Below, piece after piece: positions 1 through 7,036 of a stretch of DNA of 12,020 nucleotides. This stretch comes from DASZCR01 sp035942915. GTDB lineage: Bacteria > Acidobacteriota > Blastocatellia > Pyrinomonadales > Pyrinomonadaceae. Under the pieces are notes generated by a model. That model was given only the letters and a program-made list of their open reading frames with translations, was not told the DNA's origin and did no database searches. The stretch lies in the NCBI GenBank assembly GCA_035942915.1, contig DASZCR010000361.1:1-12020 (forward strand), read 5' to 3'. The position numbers and the translations under genes were made by a program. Numbering within the stretch: position 1 is the first letter of the stretch; each line of letters begins with the position of its first letter.

Positions 1-57
1 GCGGGGCGCGTTCGTGTCTGTCGTTTAAGAAGCCTGCTGCTACGGCGCGGGAGTTTT

Positions 58-714
58 TCAGTTGGGTGTGACGACGATTCTGTTCTCGACGCTACGCACG
101 CCGCGCACGCTGTAAGCCAATCGCTGCGCGCGTTGTTTCAGTTCCTCAGAGTTGACCGTGCCGTTGAGCGTCACCTTGCCTTCGAGGACGACGGCCGTCA
201 CGTCTGCGCTGTTGAGCGTGGCGTCGTCGCTGAAGGCGCGGTCAACGCTCGCTTGCAGGGCGGCGTCGTTCGAGGCGCTCGATTCGCGCGCAGGGGGCGC
301 GGTGGTGGTTGCGGGCGCAGTCGTCGTGGCAGGCGGCGCGGTGGTCGTCGGCGGCGGAACAGTGACCGGCGCGGGCTGCGTGATGACGGTCGGCGTCTGT
401 GGCACGACTATCGGCGTCGGCTGCGTTACGGCAGGCTGCGGCGCGTAGACGGGTGGCTGCTGCGCGTATGGCGTCGGCTGCCCGGCGGCGCTGACGTTAA
501 CGCTCGTCTCCCTGTCCTCTCCGCGATTCATCATGAAGAGGAAGACGATGGCTGTGGCGGCGATGGCCGCGAGCGCGACGGCGGCGACCATCCCGGCCGA
601 GTAGCCGCTGCGTTCGGGCGCGCGCACCGTCTGTGAATGGACGACCTCGCGCCGCGCCGTCGGCGTCTCGACCACGACGCGGCTGCGTCTTTGATGCTCT
701 TCGTCGTAAGACAT
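58..714 (-). CDS. Membrane-anchored BON-domain protein with Pro/Thr-rich linker
   Basis: The 218-residue product has a charged cytoplasmic N-terminus (about 1-38), one hydrophobic segment (about 39-62), a low-complexity linker rich in Pro, Thr, Ala and Gln (about 80-143, ending in TTTAPP-type repeats), and a C-terminal BON domain (about 150-216) with the typical pattern of short helix, VVLEGKVTLNGTV strand pair and VRSVENRI ending. BON domains are known from OsmY and secretin-associated proteins and are thought to bind phospholipid or envelope partners. The topology suggests the BON domain is held outside the inner membrane by a flexible spacer, as in proteins that reach through periplasm or cell wall. 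The ATG start is preceded by GGAG at 11 bases. It lies on the same strand as the glycine-zipper gene but about 190 bases away, so co-transcription is uncertain. The fold and topology are clear; the physiological role is not. Confidence 0.87.
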   Translation of the reverse strand: MSYDEEHQRRSRVVVETPTARREVVHSQTVRAPERSGYSAGMVAAVALAAIAATAIVFLFMMNRGEDRETSVNVSAAGQPTPYAQQPPVYAPQPAVTQPTPIVVPQTPTVITQPAPVTVPPPTTTAPPATTTAPATTTAPPARESSASNDAALQASVDRAFSDDATLNSADVTAVVLEGKVTLNGTVNSEELKQRAQRLAYSVRGVRSVENRIVVTPN

Positions 715-904
715 AAAGAAGTGTTCTCCGAATATTGCAAGACTGTCGGGAAAGTCTCTGGGCTGATGTCGGCGAGGTGCTAGAGGTTCTGGTTTAAGCT
801 GCGTGGCGGCGGAAAGCCGTCAAAGCAGGGGAACGGTTTTTGAAATATCGCAGGTGATACATACTTCAAAAGACCCGCTCCCCCATCCTTGTAAACGTCG
901 TGCC

Positions 905-1309
905 TTAGAAGCGACGACGCGCGCGACGGCTGCGGCTGTAGAGATACCCACTCGTACCGCCGATGACTGCTCCGGCCGTTGCCGCCTTCTTACCACCCAC
1001 TACACCACCGACGCCGGCACCGGCCAGTGCGCCGCCCGCCGTCGTCGCCAGAGCGCGGTTGCGACCCTTGAAGTGGCGACGCGCGGCTCTGCGGTTCATT
1101 GCGTAGACGGTCGCGCCGCCGCCGCCGATGGCCGCGCCTTTCTTGCCGCCGATGAGTGCTCCGGCCAACGCGCCGCCGCCGATGATGGCCGCCGTGCGCG
1201 CCTTGCGTCCGAAGCGCGAACGCCGCCGACGGTCTTGACCGAGCGCCTCAGGAATCAGCGTCGTCGCCAACAGCAGAAGGCATATCACAGCCGCTAGAAA
1301 TTTTTTCAT
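905..1309 (-). CDS. Secreted glycine-zipper protein, internally duplicated
   Basis: The 134-residue product starts with a signal peptide (MKKF, hydrophobic core about 4-18, likely cleavage after ALG at residue 24). The mature part is very basic and holds two glycine-zipper stretches: about 40-80 and about 87-134. Both contain GGALAGA and GGKK, and both end in an aromatic plus an arginine-rich tail. Glycine zippers of this kind are known from outer-membrane and periplasmic proteins, where they drive helix packing or oligomerisation in membranes. I infer an envelope location and cannot name a function. The frame also has an upstream GTG at 1324, but a strong GAGGAG lies between the GTG and the ATG at 1309, so the ATG is chosen. 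The real start is therefore five codons inside the longest frame. Confidence 0.8.
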   Translation of the reverse strand: MKKFLAAVICLLLLATTLIPEALGQDRRRRSRFGRKARTAAIIGGGALAGALIGGKKGAAIGGGGATVYAMNRRAARRHFKGRNRALATTAGGALAGAGVGGVVGGKKAATAGAVIGGTSGYLYSRSRRARRRF

Positions 1310-1315
1310 CAGATT

Positions 1316-1322
1316 TCTCCTC
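1316..1322 (-). promoter_or_regulatory. Ribosome binding site that fixes the glycine-zipper start
   Basis: Read on the minus strand the sequence is GAGGAGA, and its GAGGAG core lies 7 bases before the ATG at 1309. It overlaps the upstream in-frame GTG at 1324, which rules that GTG out as the likely start. Confidence 0.75.
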
Positions 1323-1538
1323 ACTAACCGTCGCTGACAAAATTACTCAGGAGAGTTTCCTTAACTTACACAGGCACTCTCGTCTGCAAACGCTATTCCG
1401 CATCACGCGACCGTCGGAGAATCGCGCCAATCAACGCCGCTTCAGCCATTTAGCACGCCGCGCGCCGACCCCTACGGTTCACCTTCCAGACAAGCTTTGT
1501 GTACGCGCGTACTGATTTAATGCTGCCGTCCGAGCCGT

Positions 1539-1567
1539 TTGACCCGGCAGAGTCGCTCTCGCATAAT
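1539..1567 (+). promoter_or_regulatory. Near-consensus sigma-70 type promoter for the deacetylase gene
   Basis: TTGACC at 1539-1544 and CATAAT at 1562-1567 are separated by exactly 17 bases, each hexamer differing from consensus at one position. Seven bases after the -10 box comes position 1574, which is the A of the chosen ATG of the deacetylase. No Shine-Dalgarno sequence lies before that ATG. Together this predicts a transcript that begins at, or within a base or two of, its own start codon. Confidence 0.6.
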
Positions 1568-1573
1568 CGGCGC

Positions 1574-2518
1574 ATGAAGACGGCCATCATTCATCATCCC
1601 ATCTTCGAGCAGCACGACACGGGCGAGGGACACCCGGAAAGCCCTGAACGCTACGGCGCGGTCATGCGTGCGCTGCGCGCAGACGCGTCGCTCTGGTCGA
1701 ACCTCGTCGAACTCGAAGCCCCTGCGGCGGCGCGCGGCGACGTGCAGGCCTGCCATACGCCGCAGCTCTTCAAACACATCGAGCGCGCCGTCAGTTCCGG
1801 GCAGGGCTATCTGGACGCCGACACGGTTATCTCCATGCGCTCGCTCGACGTGGCGTTGCGGACTTCGGGCGCGTCCTGTCGCGCCGTCGATGTTGTCATG
1901 CGCGGCGAGGCGCGTAACGCCTTCGTCCCCGTGCGCCCGCCCGGCCATCACGCCACGAGCGAACGCGCGATGGGCTTCTGTCTCTTCAACACGGTGGCCG
2001 TCGCCGCGCGTTACGCACAGTCGCGCTACAGAGAGGTCGAGCGCGTCGCCATCGTTGACTGGGACGTGCATCACGGCAACGGGACGCAGGGCATCTTCTA
2101 CGACGACCCGACGGTCTTCTTCTTCTCGGCGCACCAATACCCCTGGTATCCCGGCACGGGTTCGCGCGGCGAGACGGGGACGGGACGCGGGCGCGGTTAC
2201 ACTCTGAACGTGCCCGTGCGCGCGCGCACTCCGGCCGCCGAACACCGGCGCATGTTCGAGACGGCGCTCGAAGAGATTGGAGCGAAGTTTCGTCCAGACT
2301 TCGTCATCATCTCGGCAGGGTTCGACTCGCACACCTCCGACCCGCTCGGTCAACTCAAACTCGAAGACGAAGATTTCGTGTCGATGACGCGCTCGGTCAA
2401 GGAGTGGGCGCGCGAGACGTGCGGCGGTCGCGTCGTCTCGTGCCTCGAAGGCGGCTACAACCTCGACACGCTCGGCGCGACCGTCCGCGCACACGTCGCA
2501 GAGCTATGCGCCGACTGA
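1574..2518 (+). CDS. Histone deacetylase family (AcuC/HDAH/acetylpolyamine amidohydrolase-like) zinc hydrolase
   Basis: The 314-residue product has the arginase/deacetylase fold signatures in order: HPESPER (20-26), RPPGHH (121-126), the zinc loop VDWDVHHGNGTQ (161-172, ligands D164 and H166), SAGFDSH (247-253, third zinc ligand D251) and EGGYN (292-296, catalytic Tyr295). All catalytic residues are present, so it should be an active zinc-dependent amidohydrolase. Known bacterial members remove acetyl groups from acetyl-lysine (for example AcuC, which acts on acetyl-CoA synthetase) or from acetylpolyamines; the sequence alone does not choose between these. The length is normal for the family. 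An in-frame GTG at 1499 would add 25 residues that look unlike family members and would overlap the promoter, so the ATG at 1574 is used. No acs or acuA gene is nearby. The Uma2 gene follows after 83 bases on the same strand. Confidence 0.93.
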   Translation: MKTAIIHHPIFEQHDTGEGHPESPERYGAVMRALRADASLWSNLVELEAPAAARGDVQACHTPQLFKHIERAVSSGQGYLDADTVISMRSLDVALRTSGASCRAVDVVMRGEARNAFVPVRPPGHHATSERAMGFCLFNTVAVAARYAQSRYREVERVAIVDWDVHHGNGTQGIFYDDPTVFFFSAHQYPWYPGTGSRGETGTGRGRGYTLNVPVRARTPAAEHRRMFETALEEIGAKFRPDFVIISAGFDSHTSDPLGQLKLEDEDFVSMTRSVKEWARETCGGRVVSCLEGGYNLDTLGATVRAHVAELCAD

Positions 2519-2550
2519 GTAAATCCGCGAAATGGCAGCCGCCGCGTCTG

Positions 2551-2559
2551 TGCTATCAT
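2551..2559 (+). promoter_or_regulatory. Possible extended -10 promoter for the Uma2 gene
   Basis: TGC followed by TATCAT gives an extended -10 element 43 bases before the Uma2 ATG. No convincing -35 box is seen 16-18 bases upstream. It would allow the Uma2 gene to be transcribed apart from the deacetylase. Confidence 0.35.
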
Positions 2560-2601
2560 CTCCGGAAGAAGAGTCACGCGTTGGCACGAGGCGAGACGAA
2601 G

Positions 2602-3162
2602 ATGTCTGTTCAGCTAGAGCGATATCACTTCACCACCCGCGATTTCTACCGCATGCTTGAGGCAGGCATCCTCACGGAGGACGACCGCGTCGAGCTGATT
2701 AACGGCGAGGTGTTGGAGATGACCCCGACCGGCAGCCGACATGCGGGACACGTCCTGAGACTGTCCACACTCTTCACGGAATGCTTCGGTCGCTCTGCCC
2801 TCATCAATGTCCAGAACCCCGTCCGCCTTGACGATTTTTCCGAGCCGCTGCCCGATATCAGTGTGCTCAAACCGCGCGCCGATTTTTACTCAGAAGCGCA
2901 CCCGACTCCGGCCGGCGTGCTGTTAATCGCAGAGGTCGCCGATAGTTCGATTCAGTACGACACGCGCGTCAAAGTTCCGCTCTACGCGCAGGCAGGGATT
3001 CCCGAAGTGTGGGTCGTGAATCTCAACGAAGACGTGTTGGAGGTTTACGCGCAACCGGAGCAGGGTGCTTACAGCTTTGCGCGCAGGTTCCGGCGCGGAG
3101 AGGAAATCGCTTCGTCGCTGCCGGGCGCGCAGGCCTTGAAGGTCGCTGCCGTGCTCGGTTGA
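2602..3162 (+). CDS. Uma2-family protein, PD-(D/E)XK nuclease fold (DUF820)
   Basis: The 186-residue product matches the Uma2 layout: an N-terminal TTRDFYRMLEAGIL segment, ELINGEVLEM (31-40), PDISVLK (84-90), LLIAEVADSS (107-116) followed by YDTRVKVPLYAQAGIPEVWVVN (119-140). The acidic and lysine residues of the restriction-endonuclease-like core (E31, D85, E111, K124) are all present, so a nuclease-type metal site is intact. The family is hugely expanded in cyanobacteria and some other phyla and is described mostly as a putative endonuclease; its biological substrate is unknown. The ATG at 2602 is chosen because family similarity begins there and a GAGG lies about 10 bases upstream; the frame is open further up into the deacetylase gene but that part is shadow. 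A terminator follows. No toxin, antitoxin or methylase partner is adjacent. Confidence 0.88.
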   Translation: MSVQLERYHFTTRDFYRMLEAGILTEDDRVELINGEVLEMTPTGSRHAGHVLRLSTLFTECFGRSALINVQNPVRLDDFSEPLPDISVLKPRADFYSEAHPTPAGVLLIAEVADSSIQYDTRVKVPLYAQAGIPEVWVVNLNEDVLEVYAQPEQGAYSFARRFRRGEEIASSLPGAQALKVAAVLG

Positions 3163-3237
3163 AGAGGACGGGAACTTCAGACGCGCCGGGAGCGTTACAG
3201 ACAAGGCACGCAGCCGAACTTTTGTCGATTGACGTGA

Positions 3238-3275
3238 GCCGCCGGAGGAAGAGTCCGAGGCGGCTTTTCGGTTTT
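3238..3275 (+). terminator. Rho-independent terminator after the Uma2 gene
   Basis: GCCGCC (3238-3243) pairs with GGCGGC (3259-3264), with GGA/TCC extending the stem across a two-base bulge, followed by TTTT, CGG, TTTT. It sits 75 bases past the Uma2 stop and before the MFS gene, separating the two transcription units. Confidence 0.75.
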
Positions 3276-3303
3276 CAATCGACACGGTTTTTTGAGAGGC
3301 ATG

Positions 3304-4644
3304 ATGGCTTCGCTCACTTACAGGCAACTGCTCACCGGCAACCGCTCATTCAGAAATCTGTGGGCGGGGCAGGTCGTCTCGGAACTCGGCAACTGGTTCA
3401 ACTTCATTGCCGGACTCGGACTCGTGCGCGCCGTGACGAACGCCTCGCCGGAAGCGACGGCCATCCTCGTCATTCTCAGGATGATGCCGTTTGCCATCTT
3501 CGCACCGCTCGCGGGCGCATTCGTTGACCGCTGGCCGCGTCGCGCCGTGATGCTCGTCTCCGACGCGGCGCGCGCCGTCCTCGCGCTCGGCTTCATCCTC
3601 GTGCGCGACGCCGAAGACCTCTGGCTCGCCTACACCTGCACGGTGCTCTCGACGCTGCTGGCGGCCTTCTTCGAGGCGGCGCGCAACGCGGCGCTGCCGA
3701 ACGTGGTCGGCGACCGGGGTTTGCTCGCCGGAAACGCGCTGATGTTCTCGTCGCGCTTCCTGCTGATGTCTGTCGGCTCGGCGCTCGGCGGGACGGCCAC
3801 CTTCTGGCTCGGCTACGAAATCGCCTTCGTCGTCAACGCGCTCTCGTTCGTCGTCTCGGCCTACTCGGTCTGGCTCGTCCCGGAAAAGGACTTGCGCGCG
3901 CGCACAGACTCGGCGGCAGAAGACGGCACGGAAGCGCGTGCAAAGGGCGGGCGTCTGCGCGTCTTCGCAGACGTGCGCGACGGGTGGGTCTTCATCGCGC
4001 GGCGTCCGCTGGTGGCGGCCATCATCGGCATCAACATTCTGTGGGCGACCGGCGGCGCGCACAATCTCATCTACGACCGGCTCGGCGTCATCTTCTCGCA
4101 GGGCGAAGGGTGGAACTCCGATGCGGCCGTCTCGGCCATCTACGCGACGGTCGGCGCGGGACTCTTCATCGGCATGATGCTGGCGCATCGCGTCGGCTCG
4201 AAGGTCGAAGTGCGCGGCGCGACCCCCGCCTTCATCGGCTGGACGCTCATCGCGCACGGCATCTTCTTTGCGCTCGCCGGATTGATGCCGACGCTGTGGG
4301 CGGCCTGTCTGATGATTCTGCTGTCGCGCGTCGTCGTCGGCGTCGAGTTCGCCGTGCAGGAGACGCTCCTGATGCGTCTGCTGCCGGACGACTATCGCGG
4401 ACGTGTCTCGACGACCGACCGCGCGGCTGAAATCATGATGGTCAGCATTGCGACGGCGGCGGCCGGTCGGCTGCTCGATGCGGGCGCGTCGGCGCGTGCG
4501 CTGACGGTCGCCTCCGGTCTGCTCTCGGCGACGCCGGGCGTGATGTGGCTGCTGCTCTTCGCGGCAGGCAAACTGAGCATGCCCGCACGACGAGAGACCG
4601 AAGACGAGGACGCCGAACGAGCCGCCCTCGCATCCGCCGGCTAA
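3304..4644 (+). CDS. MFS transporter, EntS/MFS_3-like exporter
   Basis: The 446-residue product is almost entirely hydrophobic helices, about 10-12 membrane segments. It has the family N-terminus with NRSFRNLWAGQVVSELGNW (13-31) and motif A as GAFVDRWPRR (71-80) in the loop between helices 2 and 3. A charged cytoplasmic loop (about 194-230, rich in Asp, Glu, Arg) divides the two halves, and a short acidic tail ends the protein. This pattern resembles the EntS/macrolide-type MFS_3 group of drug or siderophore exporters, working in the inner membrane with the proton gradient; the substrate cannot be told. Two adjacent ATGs (3301 and 3304) follow a GAGAGG; the second has the better spacing of 4 bases and is used. 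The phosphatase gene follows after 30 bases on the same strand, so the two probably share an mRNA. Confidence 0.9.
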   Translation: MASLTYRQLLTGNRSFRNLWAGQVVSELGNWFNFIAGLGLVRAVTNASPEATAILVILRMMPFAIFAPLAGAFVDRWPRRAVMLVSDAARAVLALGFILVRDAEDLWLAYTCTVLSTLLAAFFEAARNAALPNVVGDRGLLAGNALMFSSRFLLMSVGSALGGTATFWLGYEIAFVVNALSFVVSAYSVWLVPEKDLRARTDSAAEDGTEARAKGGRLRVFADVRDGWVFIARRPLVAAIIGINILWATGGAHNLIYDRLGVIFSQGEGWNSDAAVSAIYATVGAGLFIGMMLAHRVGSKVEVRGATPAFIGWTLIAHGIFFALAGLMPTLWAACLMILLSRVVVGVEFAVQETLLMRLLPDDYRGRVSTTDRAAEIMMVSIATAAAGRLLDAGASARALTVASGLLSATPGVMWLLLFAAGKLSMPARRETEDEDAERAALASAG

Positions 4645-4662
4645 TCACGCGACGATTCGACC

Positions 4663-4668
4663 GGGAGA
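4663..4668 (+). promoter_or_regulatory. Ribosome binding site of the phosphatase gene
   Basis: GGGAGA lies 6 bases before the ATG at 4675, in the 30-base gap after the MFS stop codon. It decides for that ATG over the TTG three bases earlier. Confidence 0.65.
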
Positions 4669-4674
4669 CGCTTG

Positions 4675-6915
4675 ATGAGTGAAGAGATGTCTGGAGAGAC
4701 GCGCGCGCAGGAGTGGGCGAGGCGTGTGAGAGTGTGGCTGCGGCGCGTGATGCCGCGCGTCGCCGTCGTCGCCGGGGCGCTTTTAGTCCTGCGCCTGTTC
4801 GCGGCTAACGCCTTCATCAACACGGCGGCCGGACGTCTCTTCAACGCCGTCGTCATCCTGCTCGTCCTGTGCAGCCTTCTCTACTACGGCTCGAAGTCCC
4901 TGCGTTGGGCAAAGCGTAAACTGCTCTGGCGCGTGCGTCGGCGTCTGGTCATCACGTACCTGTTTGTCGGGCTTACGCCGATTGTGCTGCTCGGTCTGCT
5001 CGGCCTGCTCGCCTCTGTACTCGGCGCGGGACAGGCCATGTCGCGCGTCGTCATCGTCCACGTCAACGCGACCGAGCGCCACACGCTCGACTCCGCGCGC
5101 ACGCTCGCCGATGCCGTCTCCACGCTTCCGCCGACAACCACGCAGAGAGAAGCGCAGGCGTGGCTCGCAGAGCGCGCGTCGCTTATCAGGGCGACGCTGC
5201 CGGGGGCGCGCGTCGCCGTCTGGCGCGGCTCGGACGATGACGACCCGCACGCGCTCGGACAGGGAGGCGCGGCGCAACTTGCAGACGAGCCATCGGACGA
5301 GAACAGTCGCGGCGTCGGCTCTGATACGACGCCGGTCGGCGCGCCTCTCCCGGCATGGCTCGCGGGACAGACCGAGTGGAGCAGTTTCTCTTTCGTTCCG
5401 CCGACAGACGCTTCACCCTTCGGCGCGCCGAGCCTGCGTGCGCTCGTGCGGCGCGGCGGCGCGGGCGCGCGTGCGACGGCCGTGCTGCTGGTCGTTCCTG
5501 TCAGCCGTGCGCTCGTCGGTCAGTTCCGCGAGATGGCAGGCATCAACCTGCGCCCGTACTTTCTCGGCGCGGAAGAACTCGCCGCGCGCACCGACGGCAG
5601 AAGCGTCCGCATCGGCTCGACCGACAACTGGCGTCGGCGCGAGGCGCGCACCGACCTCGACCAATTCGGCGAAAACATACAGGGCGTCGGCAACTACATC
5701 GTCGTCCTGCCCGCGACCAACTGGGTGTCGGGCGTGACGGACACGCGGCTCTCCTTCGTCTTCAACTTCTCATGGGCTGACGCGCGACAGCAACTCGTCG
5801 CCGGAAGCAGCGTCGGTCAGTTGTTGCAACGTATGTTGCTCATTACCTCCGGCCTCTTCCTCGCGCTCGAACTGGCCGCGCTCGCCGCCGCCGCATGGAT
5901 GACGCGCGCCGTCACCGGCATGGTGCATAAACTTCACGTCGCCACAGAGTTCATCAAACGCGGCGACTTCTCGCATCGCATACGCGCGCGCTCGCACGAC
6001 CAACTAGGCGAGTTGGCCGTCGCCTTCAACGAGATGTCTGCAAACATCGAGGCGCTGCTGGCCGAGCGCGTCGAGCACGAGCGACTTGAGCGCGAGCTGG
6101 AAATCGCGGCGGAGGTGCAGGCGCAGCTCTTCCCGCGTCACGTGCCGTCGCTGAAGACGGCCGAGATGACGGGCGAGTGTCGCGCGGCGCGCGGCGTGGC
6201 GGGCGACTATTACGACTACATCGAGATTGCGCCCGGCCGCGTCGCCGTCACGCTCGGCGACGTGTCCGGCAAAGGCGTCTCGGCCGCGCTGGTAATGTCG
6301 AACTTGCAGGCCGCGCTGCGTGCGCAGGTCGGCATCATCGCCGAACGCGTGAAGATTGCCGAGCGGGCGGCGGCGGCCGTCGCGGGTGTGACGGGCGTCG
6401 AGGCGACGGCCGAAGCTCCGTGCGGCGTGGCCGGGACGGACGACGCGTGCGCCGTCGCAGACATCGCCGACCAGATTAACTCGCAACTCTGTCGGAGCAC
6501 TGATGCCAACCGCTTCGCCACGCTCTTCCTCGCCCTCTACGACGACCACACGCGCACGCTGCGCTACACGAACGCAGGCCATAACGACGGCTTGCTGGTA
6601 CGCACGGACGGCTCGGTCGAACATCTACGCGAAGGCGGCACACTCGTCGGCGCGTTCGACTTCGCGCGCTACACCGAAGCGCAGACCGAACTCCGCGCGG
6701 GCGACCTCCTCCTCGTCTTCTCCGACGGACTGAGCGAAGCGCAGAACGTGACGGGCGAGGAGTACGGCGAAGAACGGCTCGCGCAATTAGCCGTCGCCCA
6801 CCGACACCTCGCCGCCGACCAACTGCGCCACGCCATCTTCAATCAGGTCGATGCCTGGACAGGCGGCCGAGAACGCGGCGACGACCAGACAGTAGTCATC
6901 CTCAAAGCGAAGTGA
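4675..6915 (+). CDS. Membrane-bound HAMP and PP2C (SpoIIE/RsbU-type) serine phosphatase
   Basis: The 746-residue product has three N-terminal hydrophobic segments (about 29-47, 54-71, 92-118), a large probable extracytoplasmic sensor region (about 120-380), a further membrane helix (about 387-411), a HAMP linker (about 411-462), a short coiled coil with the VQAQLFP motif (about 463-489), and a PP2C domain of SpoIIE/RsbU type (about 497-746). Metal-binding motifs are intact: GDYYDY (510-515), LGDVSGKG (528-535), NAGHNDG (633-639), FSDGLSEA (682-689) and DDQT (736-739). Such enzymes remove phosphate from a serine or threonine on an anti-sigma-factor antagonist or similar protein, turning an outside signal into a gene-expression response. 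No STAS antagonist or anti-sigma kinase is adjacent, so the partner is elsewhere. An Ala/Gly-rich stretch (about 557-600) lengthens the loop before QINSQL compared with usual members. The TGA stop is also the first three bases of the repeat that follows. Confidence 0.93.
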   Translation: MSEEMSGETRAQEWARRVRVWLRRVMPRVAVVAGALLVLRLFAANAFINTAAGRLFNAVVILLVLCSLLYYGSKSLRWAKRKLLWRVRRRLVITYLFVGLTPIVLLGLLGLLASVLGAGQAMSRVVIVHVNATERHTLDSARTLADAVSTLPPTTTQREAQAWLAERASLIRATLPGARVAVWRGSDDDDPHALGQGGAAQLADEPSDENSRGVGSDTTPVGAPLPAWLAGQTEWSSFSFVPPTDASPFGAPSLRALVRRGGAGARATAVLLVVPVSRALVGQFREMAGINLRPYFLGAEELAARTDGRSVRIGSTDNWRRREARTDLDQFGENIQGVGNYIVVLPATNWVSGVTDTRLSFVFNFSWADARQQLVAGSSVGQLLQRMLLITSGLFLALELAALAAAAWMTRAVTGMVHKLHVATEFIKRGDFSHRIRARSHDQLGELAVAFNEMSANIEALLAERVEHERLERELEIAAEVQAQLFPRHVPSLKTAEMTGECRAARGVAGDYYDYIEIAPGRVAVTLGDVSGKGVSAALVMSNLQAALRAQVGIIAERVKIAERAAAAVAGVTGVEATAEAPCGVAGTDDACAVADIADQINSQLCRSTDANRFATLFLALYDDHTRTLRYTNAGHNDGLLVRTDGSVEHLREGGTLVGAFDFARYTEAQTELRAGDLLLVFSDGLSEAQNVTGEEYGEERLAQLAVAHRHLAADQLRHAIFNQVDAWTGGRERGDDQTVVILKAK

Positions 6916-7031
6916 TAGGGGATAAGTGATAGGTGATGGGTGATGGGTGATAGGAAAAAAGCTTTTCTCTTATCACCTATCACCTATCACCTATTACTCA
7001 TTTCTTATCACCTATCACCCATCACCTATCA
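6913..7031. repeat. Inverted array of heptanucleotide repeats (TGATAGG family) between convergent genes
   Basis: Six units of seven bases run without a gap from 6913 to 6954 (TGATAGG, GGATAAG, TGATAGG, TGATGGG, TGATGGG, TGATAGG). A 14-base spacer with the palindrome AAAAGCTTTT (6957-6966) follows, then nine units of the complement (CTTATCA, CCTATCA types, one badly decayed at 6997-7003) run from 6969 to 7031. The two arms can form a long imperfect hairpin with the palindrome at its tip. The first TGA is the stop codon of the phosphatase; the opposite gene ends 6 bases beyond the last unit. The AT-rich tip flanked by A and T runs could serve as a two-way terminator. It resembles short tandem heptamer repeats known from cyanobacterial genomes, but no relationship is claimed. 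Confidence 0.9.
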
Positions 7032-7036
7032 CTGTT

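Noticed and set aside
1..57. Gene fragment at the left edge
   Set aside because: Too short, with no frame or motif that can be supported.
122..350. DNA tandem repeat locus of its own in the BON gene
   Set aside because: The repetition follows the Thr/Ala/Pro codons of the protein linker and is sufficiently explained as low-complexity coding sequence.
803..1297. Plus-strand open frame (164 codons) opposite the glycine-zipper gene
   Set aside because: The minus strand has a signal peptide and a strong ribosome binding site; the plus frame has neither.
1517..2494. Minus-strand open frame (325 codons) opposite the deacetylase
   Set aside because: The deacetylase frame has all catalytic motifs; the antisense frame is a GC-rich shadow.
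3346..4257. Minus-strand open frame (303 codons) opposite the MFS gene
   Set aside because: Extremely rich in Arg, Asp and Glu, as expected for the antisense of hydrophobic codons.
6913..7031. CRISPR array
   Set aside because: Units are seven bases with no spacers, and the arms are inverted; no cas gene is present.
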